Translations under genes and position numbers: made by a program | The notes under the pieces: generated by a model | Database searches by the model: none | The model's input: the letters and a program-made list of their open reading frames with translations, nothing else | Told to the model about the DNA's origin: nothing | NCBI RefSeq assembly: GCF_001423525.1 | Contig: NZ_LMOI01000018.1 | Location: forward strand, 125,786 to 189,785 | Source: Arthrobacter sp. Leaf137 | GTDB taxonomy: Bacteria > Actinomycetota > Actinomycetes > Actinomycetales > Micrococcaceae | Length of the DNA stretch: 64,000 bases | Reading direction: 5' to 3' | Shown: in pieces, positions 8,008 to 15,916 of the stretch | How the letters are laid out: each line of letters starts with the position of its first letter | Numbering within the stretch: position 1 is the first letter of the stretch

Positions 8008-8886
8008 GTGCCGGAAGAGACCAACGCCCAGCCTGAATCGGACGAGTCCGTACCGCCCGCCGAGCCGAAGGCGGCCCACCTGCCGCTGGACAAGGCCATC
8101 GAAACCCAGGCCGACCTCAGTGCCGAGATCAACTCCCTCGGCGAGGCCTACCGGCGCGCGCTCAAGGACGGCGCGCAGCCGGAAACCCAGCCCCGCCTGG
8201 ACTACCCGCCGTACCGGAGCAGCATCCTGCGCCACCCCACCAAGAGCCTGCACCATACGGACCCGGAAACCATCGAGCTGTACTCGCCGGCGTTCGGGCA
8301 CCAGGACGTGCACGCGCTGGAATCGGACCTGACCATCCAGCACAACGGCGAACCCCAGGGTGAGCGGATCATCGTGGCCGGCCGCGTCCTGGACGGCGAC
8401 GGCCGCCCGGTGGCCGGGCAGCTGGTGGAAATCTGGCAGGCGAACGCCTCCGGCCGCTACATCCACAAACGCGACCAGCACCCGGCACCCATTGACCCCA
8501 ACTTCACGGGAATCGGCCGCTGCATCACCGGCCCGGACGGCTCGTACCGCTTCACCACCATCAAGCCCGGCGCCTACCCGTGGAAGAACCACCTGAACGC
8601 CTGGCGCCCGGCACACATCCACTTCTCGCTGTTCGGCACCGAGTTCACGCAGCGCATCATCACCCAGATGTACTTCCCCGGCGACCAGCTCTTCCCGCTG
8701 GACCCCATCTACCAGACCATCGTGGACCAGGACGCCCGCGACCGGCTGGTGGCCAGCTACGACCACAGCCTCACCGAGCCCGAGTGGGCCCTGGGCTACA
8801 ACTGGGACATCGTCCTGACCGGGGCCAAGCGGACCTGGACCGAAAACGAGGCACTGGGTGCCGACGGCGACGACGACAACGAATAG
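8008..8886 (+). CDS. pcaH: Protocatechuate 3,4-dioxygenase, beta subunit
   Basis: The iron-bearing subunit of the intradiol dioxygenase that opens protocatechuate to 3-carboxy-cis,cis-muconate. Non-haem Fe(III) ligands are visible as Tyr151 (SGRYIHKRDQH), Tyr190 (GAYPWKN), His203 and His205 (RPAHIHFS). Arg200 keeps the spacing to Tyr190 seen in the Pseudomonas enzyme. A GTG start at 8008 is chosen because AAGGAG ends six nt upstream. An in-frame ATG at 7981 lies before that ribosome site and would add nine residues. The N-terminus (about 60 residues) is acidic and likely disordered. Confidence 0.93.
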   Translation: MPEETNAQPESDESVPPAEPKAAHLPLDKAIETQADLSAEINSLGEAYRRALKDGAQPETQPRLDYPPYRSSILRHPTKSLHHTDPETIELYSPAFGHQDVHALESDLTIQHNGEPQGERIIVAGRVLDGDGRPVAGQLVEIWQANASGRYIHKRDQHPAPIDPNFTGIGRCITGPDGSYRFTTIKPGAYPWKNHLNAWRPAHIHFSLFGTEFTQRIITQMYFPGDQLFPLDPIYQTIVDQDARDRLVASYDHSLTEPEWALGYNWDIVLTGAKRTWTENEALGADGDDDNE

Positions 8887-8902
8887 GCAGAGGACCACGC
8901 AC

Positions 8903-9481
8903 ATGAGCAACTCCACCAAACTCGTTCCCACCCCCGGCCAGACGGTGGGCCCGTTCTACGGCTACGCGCTCCCGTACGAGAAGGACAACGAGCTGCTGGC
9001 CCCCGGTTCGCCCGGATCCATCCGCCTGCAGGGCACCGTGTACGACGGCGCCGGCCAAACTATCCCGGACGCCATCCTGGAAATCTGGCAGCCTGACAGC
9101 GAGGGCAACGTGGTCCAGCGCACCGGCTCGCTGGTCCGCGACGGCTACACGTTCACCGGCTGGGGCCGCGGCGCCGTGGGCAACTCCGGCGTCTACACCT
9201 TCACCACCGTGAACCCCGGCCCCACGAAATCCGTTCCTGGAAAAGCAGCGGCTGCGCCCTTTATTTCCGTAGCCGTCTTTGCCCGCGGCCTGACCAACCG
9301 GCTGTTCACCCGCATCTACCTTCCCGAAAACGAGGAAGCCCTGGCCAGCGACCCCCTGCTCAGCTCGCTGGACCCGGAGCGACGCAAAACGCTGATCGCC
9401 CGCCGCGACCCCGATGGCGGCCTCACCTGGGACATCCGCCTCCAGGGCGAGGGCGAGACGGTCTTCCTGGACTTCCAGTGA
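8903..9481 (+). CDS. pcaG: Protocatechuate 3,4-dioxygenase, alpha subunit
   Basis: A 192-residue intradiol-dioxygenase fold that pairs with PcaH. The opening PTPGQTVGPFYGYALPY and the central DAILEIWQPDSEGN strands are standard for PcaG. The Fe ligands of the beta subunit are absent, as expected for alpha chains. Start is ATG 8903, 16 nt after the pcaH stop, with AGAGGAC upstream. Its TGA overlaps the GTG start of pcaB (GTGA). Confidence 0.92.
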   Translation: MSNSTKLVPTPGQTVGPFYGYALPYEKDNELLAPGSPGSIRLQGTVYDGAGQTIPDAILEIWQPDSEGNVVQRTGSLVRDGYTFTGWGRGAVGNSGVYTFTTVNPGPTKSVPGKAAAAPFISVAVFARGLTNRLFTRIYLPENEEALASDPLLSSLDPERRKTLIARRDPDGGLTWDIRLQGEGETVFLDFQ

Positions 9482-10950
9482 CGCACTCCGCTGCCGGGGA
9501 TCTGCACCCCTTCGCGGACGGGGGCGACGCCGGCCTGCTCAGTCCCGTCTCGGCGTCGCCCCTGGTGGCGGCGCTCACCGGTGACCGTGCCGTGGTGGCG
9601 GCAATCCTCGCCGTCGAATCGGGCTGGGCCGCCGTGCTGGAACACGCCGGACTGGCACCAGCCGGGTCCGCCGCCGTCGTTGCCTCCGCTGCCGAGCCCG
9701 GGCGCTACGACGTGGCGGACATCGCCCGGCGAGCCCAGGGCGGCGGCAACCCGGTGATCCCGCTGCTGGCGGACCTCCGGAAAAACGTCGCGGCGCTGGA
9801 CACCGCCGGGGTTGGTGCCGGGAAAGCCGTGCACACCTCCCTGACCAGCCAGGACGTGCTGGACACGGCCCTGATGCTGCTGGCCAGGAACACGGTCCAC
9901 GCCGTGCTCGCGGACGTGAAGGGCACCACGACGGCGCTCGCGTACCTGGCGGGGCAGCATGCGGACACGCTGTGCGTGGGCCGGAGCCTGACGCAGCATT
10001 CGCTTCCCTATACTTTCGGGCTGCGGGCTGCGCAGTGGTTCCAGGGCGTAGCCGCCGCAGGCCGGCAACTGGAAGCCCTGGAGTTCCCGGTCCAGTTCGG
10101 CGGTGCTGCGGGAACCCTTGCTGCAGGAACCGTGCTGACGGAGGGTGCCCCTTCCACGCCGTTCACCCTTGCCGGCGCGCTGGCTGACCAGTTGGGCCTG
10201 GTACCGGCCCCGGCGCCCTGGCATACCAACCGCCTGGCTATCACCTCCCTGGGCCATGCGCTGGCTTCCGTGCTGGACGCCTTCGGCAAGATCGCCGCCG
10301 ACGTCCTGTTCCTGAGCCGGCCCGAGGTGGCTGAGCTCGCCGAGCCGCGCGAGGCCGGCCGGGGAGTGTCCTCCGCCATGCCGCAAAAGCAAAACCCCGT
10401 GCTGTCCGTCCTGGTCCGCAGCGCCGCGCTGCAGGCACCACAGCTGGCTGCTCAGCTGCACGTGGCAGCCGCCAACTTCAACGACGAACGCCCCGACGGC
10501 GCCTGGCACACCGAGTGGCCGGCCCTGCGCCAACTGCTGGCCCTGGCCCTCGGCGCAGCCGGCCACGCCCGCGAACTCGCCGAAGGGCTGCAGGTGTTCC
10601 CTGACGCCATGCGCCGCAACCTTGACCTCTCCGGCCCGCTGCTGCTGGCCGAAGGCGTCGCCGCCGCAGTGGCACCCCTGCTCGGAGACCAGGACGGCCG
10701 CAGCGGCAAGCAGCAGCTGCAGGACGTGGTGGACCGGACCCTCCAGGCGCCGCCCGCCGAGCAGGCCGGCACCTACCGCAAGCTGTTCCGCGGGGCCGTC
10801 CCCGCCGTCGTCGTTTCCGACGCCCGGCTGGAGGAACTCCTGGATCCTGCCAGCTACCTGGGCCAGGCGGCAGGAATCGCCAACCGCATCCTGGCGGCTT
10901 TTCCCGAATTTGATACCCCTACCGACGCGAATGGAGCTTCCCGTGGCTAA
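9478..10950 (+). CDS. pcaB: 3-carboxy-cis,cis-muconate cycloisomerase
   Basis: A 490-residue member of the fumarase/aspartase superfamily that lactonises 3-carboxymuconate to 4-carboxymuconolactone. The signature loop GVSSAMPQKQNP lies near residue 300. The TSLTSQDVLDTALML and GRSLTQHSLPYTFGL segments supply the other active-site parts of the family. The GTG start at 9478 overlaps the pcaG stop. The last 8 nt overlap the likely pcaD start. It is at the long end of the family because of a C-terminal extension after residue 400. Confidence 0.92.
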   Translation: MTHSAAGDLHPFADGGDAGLLSPVSASPLVAALTGDRAVVAAILAVESGWAAVLEHAGLAPAGSAAVVASAAEPGRYDVADIARRAQGGGNPVIPLLADLRKNVAALDTAGVGAGKAVHTSLTSQDVLDTALMLLARNTVHAVLADVKGTTTALAYLAGQHADTLCVGRSLTQHSLPYTFGLRAAQWFQGVAAAGRQLEALEFPVQFGGAAGTLAAGTVLTEGAPSTPFTLAGALADQLGLVPAPAPWHTNRLAITSLGHALASVLDAFGKIAADVLFLSRPEVAELAEPREAGRGVSSAMPQKQNPVLSVLVRSAALQAPQLAAQLHVAAANFNDERPDGAWHTEWPALRQLLALALGAAGHARELAEGLQVFPDAMRRNLDLSGPLLLAEGVAAAVAPLLGDQDGRSGKQQLQDVVDRTLQAPPAEQAGTYRKLFRGAVPAVVVSDARLEELLDPASYLGQAAGIANRILAAFPEFDTPTDANGASRG

Positions 10951-11761
10951 GCCGGCCCTGAAGGCAGCGCTGCTGTCCCCCCAACGACCCCTGGGCGAGC
11001 ACCCCCTCCTGCTGGTGGGACCGTCCCTGGGCACCTCGTCCATCCTCTGGAACAGGGCCGCGTCCCTGCTCGGCACCGACTATGACGTGGTGGCCTGGGA
11101 CCTGCCCGGCCACGGCGTCTCACCCGCAGCTACCGAAACGTTCGACGTCGCTGCGTTGGCGGACGCCGTAGTGGGCCTGGCGGACTCCATCGCCCCCGGT
11201 GAAAACTTCCACTACGCCGGCGTCTCCCTGGGCGGCGCGGTGGGCCTGCAGCTGGGCATCAGCCACGGTGAACGGCTGAAAAGCCTGTCCGTGCAGAACA
11301 GCGGGGCCAAGATCGGGACGCCCGAAGGCTGGCTGGAACGCGCCGAAACCGTTCGGACCCAGGGCACTCCGGTGATGATCCAGGGCTCCGCCGAGCGCTG
11401 GTTCGCCCCAGGGTTCATGGACAGCCAGCCGGAGCTGAGCAGCCGCCTCCTGCACGCCCTGCGCGATGCCGACCGCTTCAGCTATGCGTTCTGCTGCGAA
11501 GCGCTCGCAGCGTTCGATGTCCGGGCCGAACTCGGCAGCATCCGGGTTCCCACCCAGGTGATCGCCGGTGCGCTCGACGGTGTCGCCACGCCGTCGATGG
11601 CCGCCGACGTGGCCGCGGGAATCACAAGTGGCGGCGGCACCGCCACGGCCGTGACCCTCGAAGGCGTCGCCCACCTGGCACCTGCCGAAGCTCCGGCCCA
11701 CGTGGCCGAGCTGATGCGCGGGCTGATCAGCTGGGCCGAATCACAGGTGGCAGCAAAGTGA
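10943..11761 (+). CDS. pcaD: 3-oxoadipate enol-lactonase
   Basis: A 272-residue alpha/beta hydrolase that opens the enol-lactone to 3-oxoadipate. The catalytic triad is Ser95 in GVSLGG, Asp212 in GALDGVATP and His244 in GVAHLAP. The oxyanion region is LLVGPSLGTSS. GTG 10943 is preferred because GGAG sits six nt before it and it overlaps the pcaB stop. ATG 10931 in the same frame would add four residues but lacks a ribosome site. In some actinobacteria PcaD is fused to PcaC as PcaL; here they are separate genes overlapping by four bases. Confidence 0.92.
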   Translation: MAKPALKAALLSPQRPLGEHPLLLVGPSLGTSSILWNRAASLLGTDYDVVAWDLPGHGVSPAATETFDVAALADAVVGLADSIAPGENFHYAGVSLGGAVGLQLGISHGERLKSLSVQNSGAKIGTPEGWLERAETVRTQGTPVMIQGSAERWFAPGFMDSQPELSSRLLHALRDADRFSYAFCCEALAAFDVRAELGSIRVPTQVIAGALDGVATPSMAADVAAGITSGGGTATAVTLEGVAHLAPAEAPAHVAELMRGLISWAESQVAAK

Positions 11762-12222
11762 GCGGCCCCGGACAGCCTGATCCGGCGCGCAACGGCGTGG
11801 TCCAGCCCGGCGCTACCAGCCAGGAAATTTACGACGGCGGCATGGCGGTCCGGCGCGAAGTCCTCAGCGACGAGCACGTGGACCGGGCCAACGCCGCCAA
11901 GGACGGCTTCACCGAGGATTTCCAGGACATGATCACGCGGATCGCGTGGGGCGGAATCTGGACGCGGCCCGGCCTGACCCGGCAGATGCGATCCGCCGTC
12001 ACCATCACCGCCATGGTGGCCCACGGCCACTGGGAGGAACTCGCGATGCACATCCGGGCGGCCCTCCGGAACGGTCTCAGCCGGGATGAAATCAAGGAAA
12101 TCCTGCTGCAGACAGCCATCTACTGCGGCGTCCCTTCCGCCAACACGGCCTTCAAAACCGCCCAGCAGGTGTTCCGTGAGCTGGACGCAACCCACACCAA
12201 CGAACCCCACCCAACTAGGTAG
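11758..12222 (+). CDS. pcaC: 4-carboxymuconolactone decarboxylase
   Basis: A 154-residue AhpD-like alpha-helical enzyme that converts 4-carboxymuconolactone to 3-oxoadipate enol-lactone. The conserved block AWGGIWTRPGLTRQMRSAVTITAMVAHGHWEEL spans about residues 62-95, and the helix after it ends in YCGVPSANTAFKTA. The GTG start overlaps the pcaD stop (GTGA). The TAG stop at 12220-12222 lies inside the left arm of a 66-nt hairpin, so the last codons are part of a palindromic element. Confidence 0.92.
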   Translation: MSGPGQPDPARNGVVQPGATSQEIYDGGMAVRREVLSDEHVDRANAAKDGFTEDFQDMITRIAWGGIWTRPGLTRQMRSAVTITAMVAHGHWEELAMHIRAALRNGLSRDEIKEILLQTAIYCGVPSANTAFKTAQQVFRELDATHTNEPHPTR

Positions 12223-12275
12223 CAGCAGATGTCGTTATGGGCCTCCAAAACGACATTAACTGCTACCTAGTTGGG
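12210..12275. repeat. Long palindromic hairpin between pcaC and pcaF
   Basis: CCCAACTAGGTAGCAG (12210-12225) pairs perfectly with CTGCTACCTAGTTGGG (12260-12275). After a 3-nt internal mismatch, ATGTCGTT (12229-12236) pairs with AACGACAT (12249-12256). The loop is 12 nt. The left arm contains the pcaC stop codon. The right arm ends 18 nt before the pcaF ribosome site. There is no T-tract, so it is not a classical terminator. Such near-symmetric intergenic hairpins are often dispersed repeats; it may act as an mRNA stability or attenuation element splitting pcaHGBDC from pcaFIJ. Confidence 0.7.
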
Positions 12276-12305
12276 AATCCCAGACGCAAACCAGAGGAAC
12301 AAGTT

Positions 12306-13520
12306 ATGAACCAGGCTTTTGTGTACGACGCGGTGCGCACTCCGTTCGGTAAGTTCGGCTCCGGCCTTGCCGGGGTGCGTCCGGATGATTTGGCTGCGCA
12401 TGTGATCAGGGAGTCCGTGCAGCGCGCCCCGGGCCTTGATCCGGAGCGGATTGATGAGGTGGTGTTCGGAAACGCGAACGGCGCCGGCGAGGAGAACCGC
12501 AACATCGCCCGGATGGGTACGCTGCTGGCGGGCCTGCCGGTCTCGATTCCGGGGACCACGGTGAACCGTTTGTGTGGTTCCTCGCTGGACGCGGCGATCA
12601 TCGCTTCGCGGCAGATTAATGCCGGCGACGCCGACCTGGTCCTGGTGGGTGGGGCGGAGTCGATGTCCCGGGCGCCGTGGGTGTTGCCGAAGACGGAGAA
12701 GCCGTACCCGGCCGGGGATATGACGCTGGCGTCCACCACGCTGGGCTGGCGCCTGGTGAACAAGTCGATGCCGAAGGAGTGGACCATCTCCCTGGGCGAG
12801 GCCACCGAACGGTTGCGGGAGAAGTACGGGGTGACCCGGGAGGCGCAGGATGAGTTCGCCGCCGCCTCGCATAACCTGTCCGCCGCGGCCTGGGACGAGG
12901 GTTTTTATGACAACCTTGTGGCGCCGGTGCCGGGCACGGACCTGGTGCGGGACGAGGGCATCCGTGCCGGTTCGTCGGCGGAGAAGCTTGCCGGGCTGAA
13001 GACCGTGTTCCGTGCGGAGGGCGGGACGGTGACGGCGGGGAACGCGTCGCCGTTGTCCGACGGCGCCTCCGCGGCCTGGGTGGGCAGTGAGGCTGCCGCC
13101 GGGCTGCTCGGGCTGGAGCCTTTGGCACGTATCGCCGGGCGCGGGGCGCACGGCAATGATCCGCAGTTCTTCGGGTACGCCCCGGTGGAGGCGGCGAACA
13201 AGGCCCTCGCGAAGGCGGGCATCGGCTGGGACCAGGTGGGCGCCGTCGAACTTAACGAAGCGTTTGCCGCGCAGTCCCTGGCCTGCATCAACGCCTGGGG
13301 CATTGACCCGGGGATCGTGAACGCCCATGGCGGGGCGATCGCGATGGGCCACCCGCTGGGTGCCTCGGGCACCCGGATCCTGGGCACCCTGGCACGGTCC
13401 CTGCAGGCCTCCGGGGAACGCTGGGGTGTTGCGGCGATCTGCATCGGCGTGGGCCAGGGCCTGGCAGTTGTCCTCGAAAACGTCACGGCCGCCCCGTCGG
13501 CAAAACCAGTGGAGGGCTGA
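12306..13520 (+). CDS. pcaF: 3-oxoadipyl-CoA thiolase
   Basis: A 404-residue thiolase that cleaves 3-oxoadipyl-CoA into succinyl-CoA and acetyl-CoA, the last pathway step. The acyl-accepting Cys90 lies in NRLCGSS. His349 (AMGHPLGASG) and Cys379 (AICIGVGQG) complete the active site. Start is ATG 12306 behind AGAGGA at seven nt. It is the first gene after the hairpin and leads pcaI and pcaJ. The general acetyl-CoA acetyltransferase activity is not excluded by sequence; the assignment to oxoadipyl-CoA rests on context. Confidence 0.9.
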   Translation: MNQAFVYDAVRTPFGKFGSGLAGVRPDDLAAHVIRESVQRAPGLDPERIDEVVFGNANGAGEENRNIARMGTLLAGLPVSIPGTTVNRLCGSSLDAAIIASRQINAGDADLVLVGGAESMSRAPWVLPKTEKPYPAGDMTLASTTLGWRLVNKSMPKEWTISLGEATERLREKYGVTREAQDEFAAASHNLSAAAWDEGFYDNLVAPVPGTDLVRDEGIRAGSSAEKLAGLKTVFRAEGGTVTAGNASPLSDGASAAWVGSEAAAGLLGLEPLARIAGRGAHGNDPQFFGYAPVEAANKALAKAGIGWDQVGAVELNEAFAAQSLACINAWGIDPGIVNAHGGAIAMGHPLGASGTRILGTLARSLQASGERWGVAAICIGVGQGLAVVLENVTAAPSAKPVEG

Positions 13521-13525
13521 GAGAG

Positions 13526-14215
13526 ATGCTGAATTTCGTAGACACCGTGGTCGATGCCGTGGCCGGGATCAAGGACGGTTCCACGGTGATGATCGGCGGG
13601 TTCGGGAACGCCGGGCAGCCGTTTGAGCTGATTGACGCGCTGCTTGAGTGCGGGGCCAAGGAGTTGACGGTGGTGAACAACAACGCCGGGCAGGGGGACC
13701 AGGGCCTGGCGCTGCTGATCAAGGAAGGCCGGGTAAAGAAGATGATCTGCTCCTTCCCGCGGCAGTCCGATTCGTGGCACTTCGATGCCAAGTACAAGGC
13801 CGGGGAAATCGAACTCGAGCTGGTGCCGCAGGGCAACCTGGCCGAACGGATCCGCGCCGCGGGCGCCGGGATCGGTGGGTTCTTCACCCCTACCGGGTAC
13901 GGGACAATGCTGGCCGAGGGCAAGGAAACCCGGATCATTGACGGGCGCGGCCAGGTCTTCGAAACACCGATCCATGCGGACGTCGCCCTGATCAAGGCCC
14001 TGAGGGCCGACGGCAAGGGCAACCTGGTCTACCGCAAGACCGCCCGGAACTTCGGCCCGATCATGGCGGCGGCCGCCAAGCACACCATCGTCCAGGTCGC
14101 CGAGATCGTGCCCACCGGAGGGCTGGACCCGGAAAACGTGGTCACCCCCGGGATCTACGTCAACAGCATCGTCAAAGTTGCCGGCAGCGGCAACACGGCA
14201 GAAAAGGCGGCCTGA
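13526..14215 (+). CDS. pcaI: 3-oxoadipate CoA-transferase, subunit A
   Basis: A 229-residue family I CoA-transferase alpha subunit that, with PcaJ, moves CoA from succinyl-CoA to 3-oxoadipate. The glycine-rich MIGGFGNAGQP and the VNNNAGQGDQGLALL segment are family hallmarks. GFFTPTGYGTMLAEGKE follows near residue 115. Start is ATG 13526 five nt after the pcaF stop, with a GAGAGAG ribosome site. Confidence 0.92.
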   Translation: MLNFVDTVVDAVAGIKDGSTVMIGGFGNAGQPFELIDALLECGAKELTVVNNNAGQGDQGLALLIKEGRVKKMICSFPRQSDSWHFDAKYKAGEIELELVPQGNLAERIRAAGAGIGGFFTPTGYGTMLAEGKETRIIDGRGQVFETPIHADVALIKALRADGKGNLVYRKTARNFGPIMAAAAKHTIVQVAEIVPTGGLDPENVVTPGIYVNSIVKVAGSGNTAEKAA

Positions 14216-14216
14216 G

Positions 14217-14918
14217 ATGAGCCTCACCGAAACGTCCATCCAGACCTCCGACGCACCAATGGGACGCGATGACCTCGCCCGGCTGGTGGCCCGGGACATT
14301 GCCCCGGGATCGTTTGTGAACCTGGGTATCGGCCAGCCGACCCTGGTGTCGAACTACCTCACCGAGGAACAGAACGTCACCCTCCACACCGAGAACGGGA
14401 TGCTCGGCATGGGCCCCGCCGCCGAAGATGACGAGATCGACGGCGATTTGATCAATGCCGGCAAGATTCCCGTCACCGAACTCCCCGGCGCCTCGTACTT
14501 CCACCATGCCGACTCGTTCGCGATCATGCGCGGCGGGCACCTGGACATCTGCGTCCTCGGCGCGTTCCAGGTCTCCGCCACCGGTGACCTCGCGAACTGG
14601 CACACCGGGGCACCCGGGGCGATTCCCGCCGTCGGCGGCGCCATGGACCTGGCCACCGGCGCCAAGGACGTCTTCGTGATGATGACCCTGCTGACCCGCG
14701 ACGGCGCGTCCAAGATCGTGGAGTCCTGCACCTACCCGCTCACCGGCGTCGGCTGCGTCACCCGCGTCTACACCGACAAAGCCGTCTTCCTCACCGGACC
14801 CGACGGCGTCACCGTCCGCGAAACCTTCGGCACCACCCTCGAAGAACTCCAGGAACTGGTCCCTGTCCCCCTCAAGGCCGCACCCGCCGCCGGACGCCGG
14901 GACCCTGGCGCACCCTAG
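14217..14918 (+). CDS. pcaJ: 3-oxoadipate CoA-transferase, subunit B
   Basis: A 233-residue beta subunit carrying the catalytic glutamate that forms the acyl-CoA thioester, Glu59 in TENGMLGMGP. The GIGQPTLVSNYL segment precedes it. Start is ATG 14217, one nt after the pcaI TGA. The TAG stop is also the beginning of a TAGGAT hexamer that may be the -10 box of the following regulator. Confidence 0.92.
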   Translation: MSLTETSIQTSDAPMGRDDLARLVARDIAPGSFVNLGIGQPTLVSNYLTEEQNVTLHTENGMLGMGPAAEDDEIDGDLINAGKIPVTELPGASYFHHADSFAIMRGGHLDICVLGAFQVSATGDLANWHTGAPGAIPAVGGAMDLATGAKDVFVMMTLLTRDGASKIVESCTYPLTGVGCVTRVYTDKAVFLTGPDGVTVRETFGTTLEELQELVPVPLKAAPAAGRRDPGAP

Positions 14919-14929
14919 GATTGGTAACC
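14916..14929 (+). promoter_or_regulatory. Candidate leaderless promoter of pcaR
   Basis: TAGGAT (14916-14921) fits the actinobacterial TAnnnT -10 pattern and ends 8 nt before the pcaR ATG. Transcription would start at or next to the start codon, letting the regulator be made independently of the pca run. Inferred from spacing only. Confidence 0.4.
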
Positions 14930-15739
14930 ATGACCGACGCCGTCCGCACGGACACCCAGCCACCGCAGGCCAGCGACCAGTTCGTCCAGTCGCTGGCCCG
15001 CGGGCTGGCCGTGATCCGCGCCTTCGACGCCGACCGTCCCGTTATGACCCTCAGCGAGGTGGCGGCCCAAACCGGCCTGACCCGGGCCACGGCGCGGCGG
15101 TTCCTGCATACCCTGGTGGAGCTGGGATACGTCCGGACGGACGGAAAGACGTTTGCCCTCACGGCCAAGGTCCTCCAGCTCGGCTACGCCTACCTCTCCG
15201 GGCTGTCTCTGCCGCAGCTGGCCCAGCCGCACCTGGAAGAGCTGTCCCTGAAACTGGGGGAGTCGACGTCGGCCGCTGTCCTGGACGGCGTGGACATCGC
15301 CTACATCGCCCGGGTGACCACGCGCCGGATCATGACCATCGGCATCACCGTGGGTACCCGGTTCCCTGCCTACGCCACCTCCATGGGGCGGGTGCTCCTG
15401 GCCAACCTGCCGGCCCCGGCCCTCAAGGAATACCTCACCGCAGCGGACATCAGGCCGCTCACGCCCCGGGCCCTGGGGACGGTCCCGGAACTGTTGGCGG
15501 TGCTGGAGACCGTCCGGGCGCAGGGCTGGTGCCTGCTGGACCAGGAACTGGAACCGGGCCTGATGTCCGTGGCGGCACCGGTGTTTGACGGGACCAAGGT
15601 GGTGGCGGCGGTCAACGTGTCGCTGCAGGCCCAGTCGGTGGCAGCCCGGGAGGACCCGGAAGCCTACCTGGCGTCGGTGGCGCAGGAGATCACGGCCACC
15701 GCCAAGCTCATCTCCGCGGACCTCACCGCCCGCGGCTGA
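14930..15739 (+). CDS. pcaR: IclR-family regulator of the protocatechuate pathway
   Basis: A 269-residue IclR protein of the PcaR/PcaU/PobR branch. The N-terminal winged HTH (VMTLSEVAAQTGLTRATARRFL, residues about 38-60) is followed by the effector domain with TSMGRVLLANLP and LLDQELEPGLMSVAAPVFD. It sits directly behind pcaJ, the usual place for the activator of these genes, whose effector in studied bacteria is protocatechuate or oxoadipate. A TTG at 14921 could add three residues, but the ATG at 14930 with a -10-like hexamer 8 nt upstream is more likely. Confidence 0.85.
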   Translation: MTDAVRTDTQPPQASDQFVQSLARGLAVIRAFDADRPVMTLSEVAAQTGLTRATARRFLHTLVELGYVRTDGKTFALTAKVLQLGYAYLSGLSLPQLAQPHLEELSLKLGESTSAAVLDGVDIAYIARVTTRRIMTIGITVGTRFPAYATSMGRVLLANLPAPALKEYLTAADIRPLTPRALGTVPELLAVLETVRAQGWCLLDQELEPGLMSVAAPVFDGTKVVAAVNVSLQAQSVAAREDPEAYLASVAQEITATAKLISADLTARG

Positions 15740-15916
15740 TTCCCCCGGCCAGGCAACAGGCAGGCCCAGGGCGGAACACCCCCAAGGTAACTGTTTGCCA
15801 CCCAAGCCCGCCGCACTACTCCCGCAGCAGCAGCGTGCGCTCTAGACTCAACCCAACTGTGCGCAGCAGAGCGGCTGCCGCAAGACTGCCGGACGCGGCA
15901 GGAAGGGAGCGTGCGG

